From contig OX637351.1 in the NCBI GenBank assembly GCA_951799405.1, forward strand, positions 10,138,251 through 10,202,250: 64,000 bases of DNA, read 5' to 3'. The notes under the pieces are model-generated. The model did not search any database, was not told the DNA's origin, and worked only from the letters and a program-made list of their open reading frames with translations. The translations under genes and the position numbers were made by a program. The stretch is from Agapetus fuscipes. Its lineage: Eukaryota > Arthropoda > Insecta > Trichoptera > Glossosomatidae. This document shows positions 53,796-64,000 of the stretch, piece by piece. The first letter of the stretch is position 1; each line of letters starts with the position of its first letter.

Positions 53796-54135
53796 GATTA
53801 AAAATCCTAGATTGCCTCCTTTGCTTCTATTCACATAATGCAGCCAGTAGATAAATAACTTTTACACACGACTTTTTTTCAACGTATCTACTCTGCATGA
53901 GAATTTCTTCAATTTACCGTGGGCGGCTACAGCACCGATCGTCCGAGTTTTGTTTACATAAAATTAAAAACATAAAAAAACGATTCAAAACTGCTCACGT
54001 GAAGTGTTGGCGCTTGTGTCATTTGGTTTGTCCAAAAAAAAATATTTCAAAAGCTCAAAGGGTTTCCTAGCCAAAAAGTCCTCATTCAAGAAAAATTGAG
54101 TTACAAGGGGTATTTGGTTTTAAAAAGTTATATTC

Positions 54136-54385
54136 GTTGGCTTATAGGTTGTTATGAGGCTGACCACGCATACTGTAAAAAATATTTCACTTTTCCAATG
54201 TCACCCCTGTTCCAGGGAAGCTGGGCAAGAGTTGCAGGGCTTATGTTCATTTGAGGGTTGGATTTTTAATTTGTAAGTACACTTTTTGCATTTGTAAGCG
54301 CGAACTTACACGTCTTTGTTTGTGGGCATGCATTTGATATGAGCTTTGAATGTTAATATATCCTTGCGACTTAGATTATGGATTA
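54136..54385 (+). repeat. Family A LINE 3' tail, near full length
   Basis: 'ggcttataggttgttatgagg' to 'ccttgcgacttagatta'. Confidence 0.85.
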
Positions 54386-54486
54386 TAGATATAACAAAAA
54401 TACTGAATAAGATGCTTTACGGCTTAATTCGCTCAGAGAAAATCAACAAAATTTCCTCTTTAGATGCTTTCCTCTAACCTACATAG

Positions 54487-54625
54487 ATAATAATACCGGG
54501 GGGGGGGGGGGGGGGGGTTTCTCAACCTTCACAAAAAATGATAACCTATTTCCTAGAGAGAAGGAAAACAGCACTTCTAGTTGTTGAAGTTTAGTTTGCC
54601 CCATCAACCTGTGTAAATATATAGG
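54487..54625 (+). repeat. Family C SINE fragment with a G20 run
   Basis: 'taataccgg' (SINE body) runs into 20 G (54498-54517), then 'tttctcaaccttcacaaaaaatga'. The G run replaces the expected 'caaggtttactc' junction. Confidence 0.65.
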
Positions 54626-54714
54626 CTCCATTCACACATATATTTAAAACGGGACATTTTAATTTTCACACGGTACTGAAAATCTGTTTCACTTTTTCCG
54701 CTGTCATCCTTGTT

Positions 54715-54938
54715 TCAGGAAAGGCAACCGCTTCACTTATAGCGGAGCTTTCTCTACGGCTAAGCAGGTTCTCATTTCTTGTTAAGGCTGAGTAAACCTT
54801 GCCGGCACTATGATTTATTTTTCTAAATTAACACCGAAATGGGAATTCTTTCACACTTAGTGGGGTCGAATCCTAGCCCTATCACTTTGAATGCAAACAT
54901 TTAAAATTCTACCAGTTGAGCTATAACCGGATCAAAAG
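54715..54938 (-). mobile_element. tRNA-derived SINE, family C, diverged
   Basis: Complemented body ('gttaaggctgagtaaacctt', 'aacaccgaaatgggaa') and head ('ccagttgagctataaccgga'). Confidence 0.75.
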
Positions 54939-55286
54939 TTTTCGATAACTAAAAACACTTTTTTATCATTCAGTTTTTTGTATGCAATAAAAAACGAAGT
55001 GTACGGATTGTTTCGAGACGAAAAGAACGGGTTTCCAACCGTTTTGTCAAAGTCGTATCCGGCGTCATCGAGTATGTGTCTCTTTTTCCACGAAGAAGCA
55101 CTTTTTTTACATTTTATGAAAGTTGTTCGTAATGAAAATTTGGTATCTTTTCTAGTAAATCAAATCGCAATTAACTAAGGCAGCGGTCGGGGAACTTCTT
55201 TTAACCATTACCCCAAAATATTTTTGCGCAAGTCGATATTACCCCTTCGCCCCATTTTGAAAAGAAGACAATCAATGTATATTTCA

Positions 55287-56272
55287 ATAATAGTTATTTA
55301 TGCCACTGCCAAGTAATGAATGAGTCTTTTTAACACGAGTGCTAGTTTGTGCCATGAGGCGCAGCCGAATGGCACAATAGAAAGCACGAGTGTTACAAAG
55401 ACTAATTACGTGCAGTGGCATACAATACTTTTTCTACGACCATGAGAGAATTAACAAAATAGTGAATAATAGTCATTATAATGTACTCGTCCATTTGAAG
55501 TAATTAAAACCTTACCTTTGTCAAAACGTGTGATTTATCATTCCCTTCGATTATCTAATCTAACCTAAGTTGTAAAAATAAATTATATTTGGGTTTCATA
55601 TTGAATTCATGCCCACAAGCCGACACATATGTATAAGGTCGCGCTTTTACATCCTGCATATAAGCTTAAACATTCAAACCCAAAACTCAAATAAACATAT
55701 GCCCTGCAGTTATATTGGCAGGTGAACCAAATTTGTACAGCATAGGTGATCAACCTCATACTCACCTATTAACCAAGTAACTTTTTGAGTTTGTTTATTT
55801 TTTGCGGTGAAATTTTTTGTATTGTTTTCCTTTCAAGCCTTTTATTTTCCATTGAAAAAAGGAAAGCTTTATTTGGAGCAATCCGATAAATAAATTCGAT
55901 AAATTTTAGCACTATTAACAATTTTTATTTGACTCTACACATAAAATATACTTATTTATTTTCATCTGAACAGGGCTGAAAGTCTCATCACCACGGTAAT
56001 TCCTACCTACCGAATATCACTAATATTGTATGAAGCCTAATCAGCTGATCGCTTGCGGCCATCTTGGATTGACAGGTCTTCATACCCCCATACAAGGTTG
56101 ACATTTGAAATTAAAAAATGGTTCCAATTCTGACAATGCGCATGCGCACATGTTCATTTTAACACGGTTACCGGTTGCATAATGTAACATTATGCAACGG
56201 GTGTAGAAATGTATGGCATTGTGATTGCGTTAGCCGTTTTGTAATTAGTAAATTACCAAATGGGAGTAGAAA
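55287..56272. repeat. Duplicated segment E, copy 2 (no palindrome)
   Basis: Same order of parts as 9343-10555. At the point corresponding to the palindrome centre it passes directly from 'ctctacacataaaa' to 'tatacttatttatttt'. Confidence 0.85.
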
Positions 56273-56389
56273 AACATTATTTATTGAATTAGCTTACACG
56301 GATAATAAAAAAAAATACATGTAAATAATAAGTAAGTATGTAATAGACCAACAAAATATATTTTTTACCCCATTTGGAGTAATTATTGA

Positions 56390-56759
56390 TAATATAAATA
56401 ATGGCGTCTGTTCTGATGAAATATCCTCACTTATACCCCTTCCTTTCGTCACAACAAGGGAAACTCGTAGAACGGCTCACATTCAACCATTTGCAGTCGA
56501 TATCAAAACTATGAGAACTTGGTGTTTTCACGACTCATTCCTTTGCCAAACTGCCCGCTTATGGAATGAGTTACCGGTATCTGTGTTTCCATCCCAATTT
56601 AACCTTGCCCATTTCAAATCCAATGTCAATCGCTATTTCCTCTCAGTGTCTCACAACACAACGCAACGCAACACACACGACAGCACTGCGCATCTAACGG
56701 CCCTGCAACCGGACAAGGACAACTGCCACATTACCAACACCTCTGCGGCACTATAACAA
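56390..56759 (+). pseudogene. CR1/L2-like LINE ORF2 C-terminal fragment
   Basis: Open for about 120 codons from 56396 to the TAA ending at 56756. It reads NNGVCSDEISSLIPLP, TRETRRTAHIQPFAV, then SFLCQTARLWNELPVSVFP and FNLAHFKSNVNRYFLS. The 'TARLWNxLPxxVFP...FKSxVxRxL' series is the standard C-terminus of CR1/L2-type ORF2 proteins. The RT core is missing (5' truncation). The frame is uninterrupted, so this is one of the younger fragments. It has no host role. Confidence 0.75.
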
Positions 56760-57063
56760 GTGTCATAAACCCCTAGAGTCTCTTGAATCTAGGGAGTCTC
56801 CCGCACAGGCTTTCTTAAAAAAAATACCCCGGTTCCCCGACTATTGAACTAAGTGGTCATCCAGGTCAACATAGGTTGAAACATTCTCTTGATATTTCAC
56901 GCAGTCATTTATCACCATCGCGTTAGGTAAATGAGGAGCTAGCCAGCTGTTCTGATGACTTCAAAGTCATCCCAAGACGTTTTATAATTCAGAACATAAA
57001 TTATCATTTTACACGACGCTTACCGAAAGCTTTTAAAAGTTTCTTTGTGGTTAATTATTATCA

Positions 57064-57091
57064 TCATTCCTTGACTTATAGGCTGGTATGA
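57064..57091 (+). repeat. Family A tail start, truncated by an R1-like end
   Basis: 'ccttgacttataggctggtatga' stops abruptly at the 3' end of the minus-strand R1-like LINE. Confidence 0.7.
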
Positions 57092-58590
57092 AGTATGCTC
57101 AAACCCTCCTCGTACCCGTCCTGTATGTATGTGTCAGAAGGACCCACAGCACATGGACGCTCATGCAAAGCTTTATATTTTCTCAAGTGGCGAAAGGCCT
57201 TCCCGTGAAGTGAAAGCAACGGCACGACAAAACAAGAACCTCTAGGTCAGAGGCGTGCCCATGACTCTAAAAGTAAATGGTTCGATGTTACTGAAGCTAA
57301 TAGCATACCTCGGGTGGCACTCCTTGTGGGATTGTTGCTAGATCACGAGTAGCGTGAATAATGATACACATAATACGAAATAATAATAATTTAAATCTAA
57401 GGACAGGATTACTGTGAATCCGCTGCGGATGCAGCTTGGCAAAATGAAGCGCAAAATCGCTCAAAAGCGGAGAAATTTGATTTTGTAGCAACAAAGTCTG
57501 CGTAACCGACTGGGCCAATGGCCGGCCGTACTGCAGCAAGGAGCGCAACCCGATCAGATTGTCGCAATGGACAGTACCATAATATGTGAGGCACGTCCTG
57601 GGAGCTGGCGCCGCAAGGGCACTCTGCTGATAAGATTGATGGGATACCCAGCTGGTGTAGTTTGGCTTTAAAGTTTCCGTGGCCAGTTAAAAACTGGCTG
57701 GTAAAGTGGTTCGGGACAAGCCACTTTGCAGCCAAGCGCTGCTCGATGGAGGGGAAAAAAGAGTACAATATGTTGTTCTCCGAACTATTCCACTCTCGCT
57801 GCCATTGCCGTGTCGCGAGGGAAAAAAGAGTGTCTTTAACGGCTTGCGTTACGCGCCCCACGGGAGGTTCGACAATTGTGGCATCGATCGCCGCCGAAAG
57901 GCCGCGTCTGAGAAGACCGAAGGCAGCTGAGAGTTGTAGCTGGAGATCTAGTGGGAAGACCCCCGCTAAGACTGGAAGAGCCACAGTGGAGGTCGTTCTA
58001 TACGCTTTAGTCATTAGTAACAGAGCCCGTCTCTGACCAGAAAGAACTGCGCGGCGCGTTTTGCCTGAAAGGCACTTGTCCGCCCAGCATATTGACGCGT
58101 ACGCAGCAATACCTAGGAAGACTGAGTCATAAAGGATCCGAAGAGCGCGGCCTTGCAGGCCCCACTTTACGCGCGATAGACGGGCGACCTTTCCGTAGGC
58201 ATTGCTACCTCGGATAGTGATCGCTTTGGCGTGCTGAGTGAAGCTCAGTTTGGTGTCTAACTTGACTCCAAGATACACCACAGATTGCGAAATTTTTACA
58301 CGGGTTCCCTGAAAATCTATTATTGGGGGGCGCTTTGGATCGAGTTTACCCTTAAGGAGGATAGCTTCGGTCTTGTGCGGAGCAAAAACAAGCTTGTTCC
58401 TGTCTCCCCAGTCAGCAATAGACTGAAGAGATGATCTCGACAGTTTCTCGATCTCGGAACGAGATTTACCTTCTACTGTCAGAAGGGCGTCATCTGCGTA
58501 GGCTCTCACCTCGCAGCCTGGGGGCAAAGGGAGCGACAGAAGGTCGTCAAACAGGATGTTCCAGAGGAGTGGTCCAAGAACAGAACGGTA
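57092..58590 (-). mobile_element. R1/Jockey-group LINE, 5'-truncated
   Basis: It runs from the 3' end (complement of GGGTTTGAGCATAC at 57092) through a 3' UTR of about 310 bp into an ORF that is open to about 58588. The 3' UTR matches the two copies at 3.3 and 4.1 kb. The left neighbour is a family A tail start, and the right neighbour (58611) is a family A tail end. Confidence 0.9.
57409..58588 (-). pseudogene. R1/Jockey-group ORF2: end of RT, thumb and zinc knuckle
   Basis: The frame is open from SVLGPLLWNILFDDLL (upstream of the first ATG at 58527) through RAYADDALLTVEG, which carries the intact catalytic YADD, to a TGA at 57409. The middle carries the YLGVKLDTKLSFTQHAK segment and the thumb-like region. 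CPCGASSQDVPHILWYC near residue 310 is the C-terminal Cys/His zinc knuckle of the R1, LOA and Jockey groups. About 390 codons remain without a stop, so the copy is young. The N-terminal endonuclease and the first half of RT are missing. No target-site-specific rDNA flank is visible, which argues against an R1 insertion in rDNA. Confidence 0.9.
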
Positions 58591-58610
58591 TGAAGTGTGT
58601 AGATGTAATG

Positions 58611-58822
58611 GATCTAATCTAATCTAATCTTAAGATATGTAACGTTGAGGATTAAAATAAAATGCATTTTCACAAGCAAACGCGTATAAGTTCGCGCTTG
58701 TACATGGCGCATGTGGACTTGCAACATATAAACCCAATCTCAAATAAGCATATGCCCTGCAACTCTTTCTGACCTTCCCTAAAATAGGGGTGATATTGGC
58801 AAAGTGAACTATTTTTAAGTGT
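58611..58822 (-). repeat. Family A LINE 3' tail
   Basis: Starts (TCTAA)n 'gatctaatctaatctaatc' and runs to 'ggcaaagtgaactattttt'. A short plus-orientation tail end follows (58826-58895). Confidence 0.85.
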
Positions 58823-58825
58823 ATG

Positions 58826-58895
58826 GGGAAGTGTCTGCTTGTGGGAATGCATGTAATATGAATCTTAAATGTAATATAACTTAGCAACTTAGATT
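58826..58895 (+). repeat. Family A LINE tail end
   Basis: 'gtgtctgcttgtgggaatgc' to 'gcaacttagatta'. Confidence 0.8.
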
Positions 58896-58927
58896 AAAGT
58901 TCATCATTAAATTAGTTATCACTAAAA

Positions 58928-59215
58928 TTTCAGTTGATAGTTCAGTCGGTAGAATGGTTGCGTTTGATGCCAGAGAGTTAGGGCTCGCAACTTTTCTCAA
59001 TTCCCACAAAAAGTGTTTTACTCAAAAATATTTCCCTTTTCGATTTTTAATTCATACCCGAAATTAGAACTACGGATACTGGGACTCCTCCACTTCAAGG
59101 GAAGTGGTTAACGTAAAGCCGACCCCCTTACCTGAGAAAGTAAATAGTATCCACACGCCACTTACGACCCCTTCAGCGGTAAGAGTTGCACCATATGCGA
59201 AGCTTAGTTGCGTTT
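58928..59215 (+). mobile_element. tRNA-derived SINE, family C, diverged
   Basis: 'cagttgatagttcagtcggta' head, and 'gggaagtggttaacgtaaag' to 'gcgaagcttagttgcg' body. The B box is lost. Confidence 0.75.
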
Positions 59216-59364
59216 TATTTTAGAAATCAATTTCAAGTCGTGATGTTTTTTGACCTCTGCACCACTTTCAAAAACATCTTATTACCTTGACTCTATAGGG
59301 CCTGAATAGTTGAATTTCCCAATATAGAGAAAACGCCAAACAAGTTGATGTAATATATACTTCT

Positions 59365-59575
59365 CTCGGCATTCCATGCCGAGAGCAAGAGTTCGATCTC
59401 AAGGTTTACTCAGCCTTCACATGAAATGAGAACCAGCCCCCCCGGGAGCTGGGAAACCTACACTTCAACTGAAAGTGGTTGGTGCGAGGCCGGTCCCCTT
59501 ACCCGTAAAAATAGGTCCCGAATCGCCACATGCGACCACTTCGGGGATAACGCAGGCAAGAAGTTACACTATGTA
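59365..59575 (+). repeat. Family C SINE of the dimer-specific type
   Basis: 'gttcgatctcaaggtttactc' shows the deletion seen only in D-C dimers. Here the D unit and the A box are missing, so it is a truncated dimer. Confidence 0.75.
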
Positions 59576-59780
59576 AAAATGGTTCACTTTGCCATATCAC
59601 CCCTGTCTCAAGGAAGGACGGCAAGAGTTGCAGGGTGTATGTCGATTTAAGATTTGATTTTTGTGTTGTAGGTTCACATGCGGCATGTGCAAGCACGAAC
59701 TTGTACGTGTCTGGTTGTGAAAATGCATGTAATGTGAATCTCCAATGTAACATATCTTTGCAACTTAGATTAGATTAAAT
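59574..59780 (+). repeat. Family A LINE 3' tail, 5'-truncated
   Basis: 'aaaaatggttcactttgcca' to 'aacttagattagattaaatta'. Confidence 0.85.
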
Positions 59781-59869
59781 TAGTTGTATTATTATTGCAT
59801 AGGATGAGGTTGAGTGTTTGAATGGAAACCTTGAGAAGTTGCTAGAAGGGTGTCAGACACGATAATAGA

Positions 59870-60049
59870 GCAACAGCAGAAGGGCAGCACTTCTCCTGCT
59901 TGTATGTGGGCATCCGCAAATAGCCCGGCAGGGGGAGCGGGGCGCGGCGGGCAGCTGGGTGCCGTGTGGAGACTGCTGGTCACTACAACTGGAGAGAGCC
60001 GGCCCACTCCTCAGTTACTCCCAGCAAGTGAATCGCGAGACATCTCAAC
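59870..60049 (+). promoter_or_regulatory. GC-rich 5' region of the small charged ORF
   Basis: A GC-rich island (up to 'ggagcggggcgcggcgggc') sits in AT-rich DNA. It has an initiator-like CTCAGTTACT near 60010 and leads to the ATG at 60050. No TATA box is obvious. Confidence 0.35.
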
Positions 60050-60247
60050 ATGGCCGACGTCGACGTGCAAGTCCAGTTCACCACCACCAAGACCAGGAAG
60101 GTCAAGAAGACCACCAAGAGGCGCGAGTCCAAGGACGGAGAAGTCACAGTGACAGAAATCGAGCAGAACGACACGACCACGGGGAACGATGGGTATGTGC
60201 TGAAGGAGGACCAAGAGTGCAGGAAAGTGCGGTCGGAAGAGGTCTAA
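60050..60247 (+). CDS. Small highly charged protein or alternative first exon
   Basis: The ATG at 60050 has a good context (CAACATGG). The 65-residue frame reads MADVDVQVQFTTTKTRKVKK, a basic Thr/Lys/Arg stretch (TTKRRESKDG), then an acidic half (EVTVTEIEQNDTTT), ending EVRSEEV-type with TAA at 60245-60247. AATAAA follows at 60258-60263, so a complete short mRNA is possible. A strong donor, GATGG|GTATGT (GT at 60193, phase 2), lies inside, so it could instead be a 143-bp first coding exon of a larger gene. Such TKKVKK-RRE openings occur in insect muscle proteins, but I cannot name one. Codon third positions are mostly G/C, supporting real coding. Confidence 0.55.
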   Translation: MADVDVQVQFTTTKTRKVKKTTKRRESKDGEVTVTEIEQNDTTTGNDGYVLKEDQECRKVRSEEV

Positions 60248-60269
60248 AGTGAAACCAAATAAATCACAG

Positions 60270-61545
60270 TGAAATTTCAAAGTGCGAAGTTCAGTGGCGC
60301 TCGGTTAGATGGTTCTGGAAGGGCCGTTAGACCATTCCTCGCCATGTTTGTTCTGCCCCAACCCCTGGTTTAAAAATCAAGTAGTTGCGTTTGAAACTAG
60401 TTAAAACATGTTGCAATGATGATTTTAAATGCGAATTATTTCTGTGTGAGTTCGTGAAAGTAAATCAATTTGAGCGTGCACGAAAAGTCATCCCTTATCA
60501 AGTTTTTGTTTTTCGCATAGAAGCTGAATTTTCAAACGAAAATATAAGCTCAGACTATACGTCAAAAATCATGTTGAAATTTGAATTACGGTGATTTTTT
60601 ACCAGCTCTTTAGGTTTTATCTTCATTATTTTTGTTAATAATGGATTGAGTTTATCTTAGATGAAGACTTGTTAACACTCACTTAAATTAAAACTAAAGT
60701 GAATTCAATACATTTACATTCTATTTTTGAAGAACAAAAATATTTCTGATAATATCTTGAAAACTTATTCAAAATTTAAAGTTAATATCTTCTTTTTTCA
60801 CATTGAATGAACTATCATTTCAAAAGCTTTACCTTCCGCATTCTAAAGCTCTGTACAAACCGTTGCTTTGTATGCCGCTGAGCTTTATTAAGAATATGTT
60901 GAACATTTCCTGACCTGCGACAACTATGAAGCATCCTACGCCATTTCACCACGATACATTAAAAAAAACAAATAAATTATGACAATTTTCGTAAAAAAAC
61001 GCTTTTTCATTCATAAACTTTTTTCTTTGAAAACCTGAAAGATTTCACTGACTGAAATTATAAAATCTCACACAAATTGTTAGACAGTTTATTCGCATTA
61101 TGAAATTTTTTTTTTCTAAATAGCTTTACACGCGGAAATCTTGACGTAAAAACAAAAAAAGATATTTCCTTGTTGTTAGGCTTTGATCTTAAAAACTATT
61201 GGTACAAATCTGAAATCTAATATTATGGTTTTGCAAGTGAATTTGGCAAAACTAAACAAGTAATGCGATATTGAAAATTGGCTGGCGTCCCAAGTGAAAT
61301 AACGTACATCAAACGATTTTAAAAATCATTAATTCAAATAAGCTTCAAATATATGTTTTCTTTAAATCATTTTTTAAGTACATAGCGTTTCATCTCATTT
61401 TTAAATCGATGTACCTAAGTAGCTATCAACCTATCACACCCTGATGATGACCTCTGCAATGGCGGTCTATACATCATAGAGAAGCCAATACGAAATGCGT
61501 TGTCATTAACGTCAAGTCGATGTGCAAAATTTCATTAGATTCGCG
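60270..61545. other. AT-rich sequence after the small ORF
   Basis: No exon or repeat recognised. Short frames only. Confidence 0.45.
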
Positions 61546-61549
61546 ATGA

Positions 61550-61668
61550 CGCGTAACTTCAACTGAAGTGGTTGGCGTAATGCCGGCCCCCTTACCTGTA
61601 AAAATAAATAGGTTCAACTCGCCACATTCGACCCCTTTGGGGATAACGCGGCAAGAAGTTACACGAAG
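61550..61668 (+). repeat. Family C SINE 3' half
   Basis: 'aacttcaactgaagtggttgg' to 'cggcaagaagttacac'. Confidence 0.85.
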
Positions 61669-61734
61669 AAGATGTAATTTTTCAGTTCAAAAATTCGACT
61701 TATAATCCAGCTAAATTCTCATCTCATATCTCTA

Positions 61735-61890
61735 TCAATGACGTCCGCACGTGAATTGGCATAGACAAAATTGTCTCTTCCCCTGGCCAGGTTGTTAGAG
61801 GAAAGGCATACAAATATTTTGTAATTGGTGTCTAAAGACGGCAGTACCATACAAGATTGGCGTTTGCTCGCCGAGAAAAAAGATTCAAAT
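61735..61890 (+). repeat. Dispersed repeat family G
   Basis: 'gaattggcatagacaaaattg', 'ggccaggttgttagaggaaa', 'ggcgtttgctcgccgagaaaa'. Confidence 0.75.
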
Positions 61891-62135
61891 TCAAAAATGT
61901 TCCAACCTCATTCAATAAAAATTAACGTGCTTACAGGACATTCAACATCTAAATCTTATCTTTTTCAACAAAAATATAATTTTAAAAATCTTTTTAAATA
62001 TTTTTTATCTGACCTCGACGTTTTTCGACCTTTCCTCCTTCAGTACATACCCCTTCTCATGAAAGGTAAGAATGCCATGAAAATACATGTATTTTAAGTT
62101 TATTTATGTGTCGTTATTTTGAAAATAGAGTCAGT

Positions 62136-63053
62136 ACGAGTTGCAAAACTTGAGTAAAGTTAAGTTTACGGAAAGTATTAAGGCGTGTTATAAAGCTAAA
62201 TCTGCCGTTTTTGTTTCTTACACTTTATGCTCTTAGCAAAATAGTTACAGTAATGAAAAAAATCAAGCATGTTAAATAATTTTTTATCTTAATTATAAAG
62301 CTTGAAATAAATATATAACTTAAGAATTGCCACCACAAAAACATATTTACAAAAACGCGTTTTTTTTTACATTTTTAGCTTTTTTTCGTGTGTTCTGTAT
62401 TTTGGAATTTTGTTTTTTCTTTTTAATTACAGAACTATACATTGTTTAGGTTTCGTACTTAACATTTTTTTTATAATGTCAATAGTTTTTGAGTAAATAT
62501 GGAAAAACTGAAACTACTAAATGAATTAAATTTTAATTTAATCAAAGAACACAGTTTTTCCATATTTACTCAAAAACTATTGACATTATAAAAAAAAATG
62601 TTAAGTACGGAACCTAAACAATGTATAGTTCTGTAATTAAAAAGCAAAAACAAAATTCCAAAATACAGGACACACGAAAAAAAAGCTAAAAATGTAAAAA
62701 AAACGCGTTTTTTAAATATTTTTTTGTGGTGGCAATTCTTAAGTTATATATTTTGTTCAAGCTTTATAATTAAGATAAAAAATTAATAAACATGCTTAAT
62801 TTTTTTTATTACTGTAACTATTTGCTAAGACCATAATGTGTAAGAAACAAAAATGGCAGATTTAGCATGCCCTAAAGAGTGCCGAAATCCCAAAATCTGC
62901 CGTTTTTGTTTCTTACACTTTATGGTCTTAGCAAAAGAGTTACAGTGATGAAGAAAATCAAGTTCAAACAAACAAAAACGGCAGATTTTGGGGAAAACCA
63001 CTCTTTAATACTTTCCGTAAATTTTACTTTACTCAAGTTTTGCAACTCGTACT
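62136..63053. mobile_element. Large foldback element, arms about 380 bp
   Basis: The left arm 62136-62511 is matched by an inverted arm from 62553, around a loop of about 40 bp. The outer right part (62890-63053) repeats the terminal portion once more, in both orientations ('aaaatctgccgtttttgttt' and complement), before ending CTCGTACTCAGGGTA. A lone left arm is at 47190-47572. Confidence 0.85.
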
Positions 63054-63059
63054 CAGGGT

Positions 63060-64000
63060 ACAGAGTACACAAATCCGGGAAAAAGCTTTGACGTCATCTC
63101 ACCACTTTACTTTGTTTTATTGTAACATTGTTCATATGAAAAAAAAACTTTACTTTTTTATTGGATAAATTTTTAAAATATAATCCCTTATGCAAATAAT
63201 TGGTAGTAATCTCCAATATTATTTTCTTATATTAAAACATTATAAATGTAGAACAATAGTTTTCACACAAAAAGAGTTTTATGTTAATGACATTTGAAAA
63301 AGACACCAACATGTACCTACGTTTTCCGCCATTGTTGTTCCATTTTCAAATTTGTTTATCAAGGGTTGTCTTGGCAACGCACAATCATAGATTATGAGCA
63401 ACAGATTATTACGGCTGTAAAAGTTTTTCGATTTTATCTACCTACCATGATAATACGATGAAACTTCAGAAATTATTTTCATAAAAACTTTTACTTTTGG
63501 AAGTTAAGGCCTGGTTTTAAAGCTAAAGTTTAAGGCTAACTTACCTCAGCTTAAATATTCATAATAAATATGTACATCACAAATTTCATTATTTTAGCTT
63601 GTATTACAAATTCGCGCAATTTTCTTAGCTGCAATTGAAAGTTTTCAATTTCAGCTGTAAGCATATCATTATATCGACGGTTAAAAGGAAGTATATAGCG
63701 AAAGGAAGCATAAGCGGCAAAAACTAAATTGTTCAGGAGAGCAGTTTAAAGTTTGAGATTGCAGAAAAATGGCATAAGTTTTTTTTATTTTTTGTCATCG
63801 CTAAAATCAAAACAGCTCTAAAATTATTTATTGGCATTCCTATTACTGTGGTCTTACAATGTTTTACGATTATTTTTTTATGTCACAAGCGCCTTTAGGA
63901 CAAAAACGGTCAAAATCTTGTCGGTTACACTAAAACCATACTTCGAAAACGCAGTTGTTTGCTTGTGCATAAACAACAACAAAAAGTCATCGTAGAGCTA
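63060..64000. other. AT-rich sequence to the window end
   Basis: No gene or known repeat recognised. Confidence 0.5.

Noticed and set aside
9343..56272. Large inverted or tandem duplication of the whole region
   Set aside because: Only the 1-kb segment is shared. The flanks differ completely.
57662..58036. Plus-strand 124-codon frame
   Set aside because: Complement of the R1-like ORF2, which has RT and zinc-knuckle motifs on the minus strand.

Overview
The window is nuclear DNA of an insect, most likely a lepidopteran. It is AT-rich, with the frequent 'taggtacctac'-type motifs seen in that order, and its few host exons are spliced. Most of the 64 kb is nested transposable elements. Host coding sequence is under 2 kb in total.

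Host genes. (1) A PET-LIM gene of the Limpet (Lmpt)/Testin family lies on the + strand, with exons near 26.7, 33.9, 35.3, 36.1 and 37.0 kb. All splice phases agree. It encodes a Cys-rich N-terminal motif, a PET domain and LIM1, and stops at the first Cys pair of LIM2. No further LIM exon was found in the window. (2) A two-exon + strand gene at 40.64-41.94 kb encodes an acidic, Glu-run and Arg/Ser-rich protein that I do not recognise. It has its own GC-rich promoter region and may be an alternative first part of the PET-LIM gene or a nested gene. (3) A small highly charged ORF lies at 60.05-60.25 kb (+), in a GC-rich island, with a strong internal splice donor and an AATAAA just after its stop. 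(4) A candidate first exon lies on the - strand at 2.33-2.43 kb, next to ETS-, YY1- and CRE-like motifs.

Mobile DNA by region. 0-1.8 kb: an internally deleted Ty1/copia element with intact RT/RNase H and a 3' LTR. 1.9-26 kb: about a dozen copies of one LINE 3' end (an RTE-like family whose longest copy is at 29.5-32.2 kb), R1/Jockey-group fragments, a foldback pair carrying hammerhead-like ribozyme motifs, a 1.2-kb duplicated segment with a palindrome, tRNA-derived SINEs and two solo LTRs. 26-42 kb: the PET-LIM gene, whose introns are full of SINEs, with two of them ending 26-33 bp before acceptor sites. 42-57 kb: SINE dimers, MITEs, a second copy of the duplicated segment and a CR1-like fragment. 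57-58.6 kb: an R1/Jockey-group LINE ORF2 C-terminus on the - strand. 59-64 kb: the small ORF, then AT-rich DNA and a 0.9-kb foldback element.

The most interesting non-coding content is a set of hammerhead-like motifs with compensating stem I changes between loci, and a composite SINE whose head is a 117-nt 5S rRNA-like sequence joined to a tRNA-like sequence. A related tRNA-like unit also occurs fused to a second tRNA-like SINE as a recurrent heterodimer.

All calls come from reading the sequence. No database search was run, so family names rest on recognised motifs.
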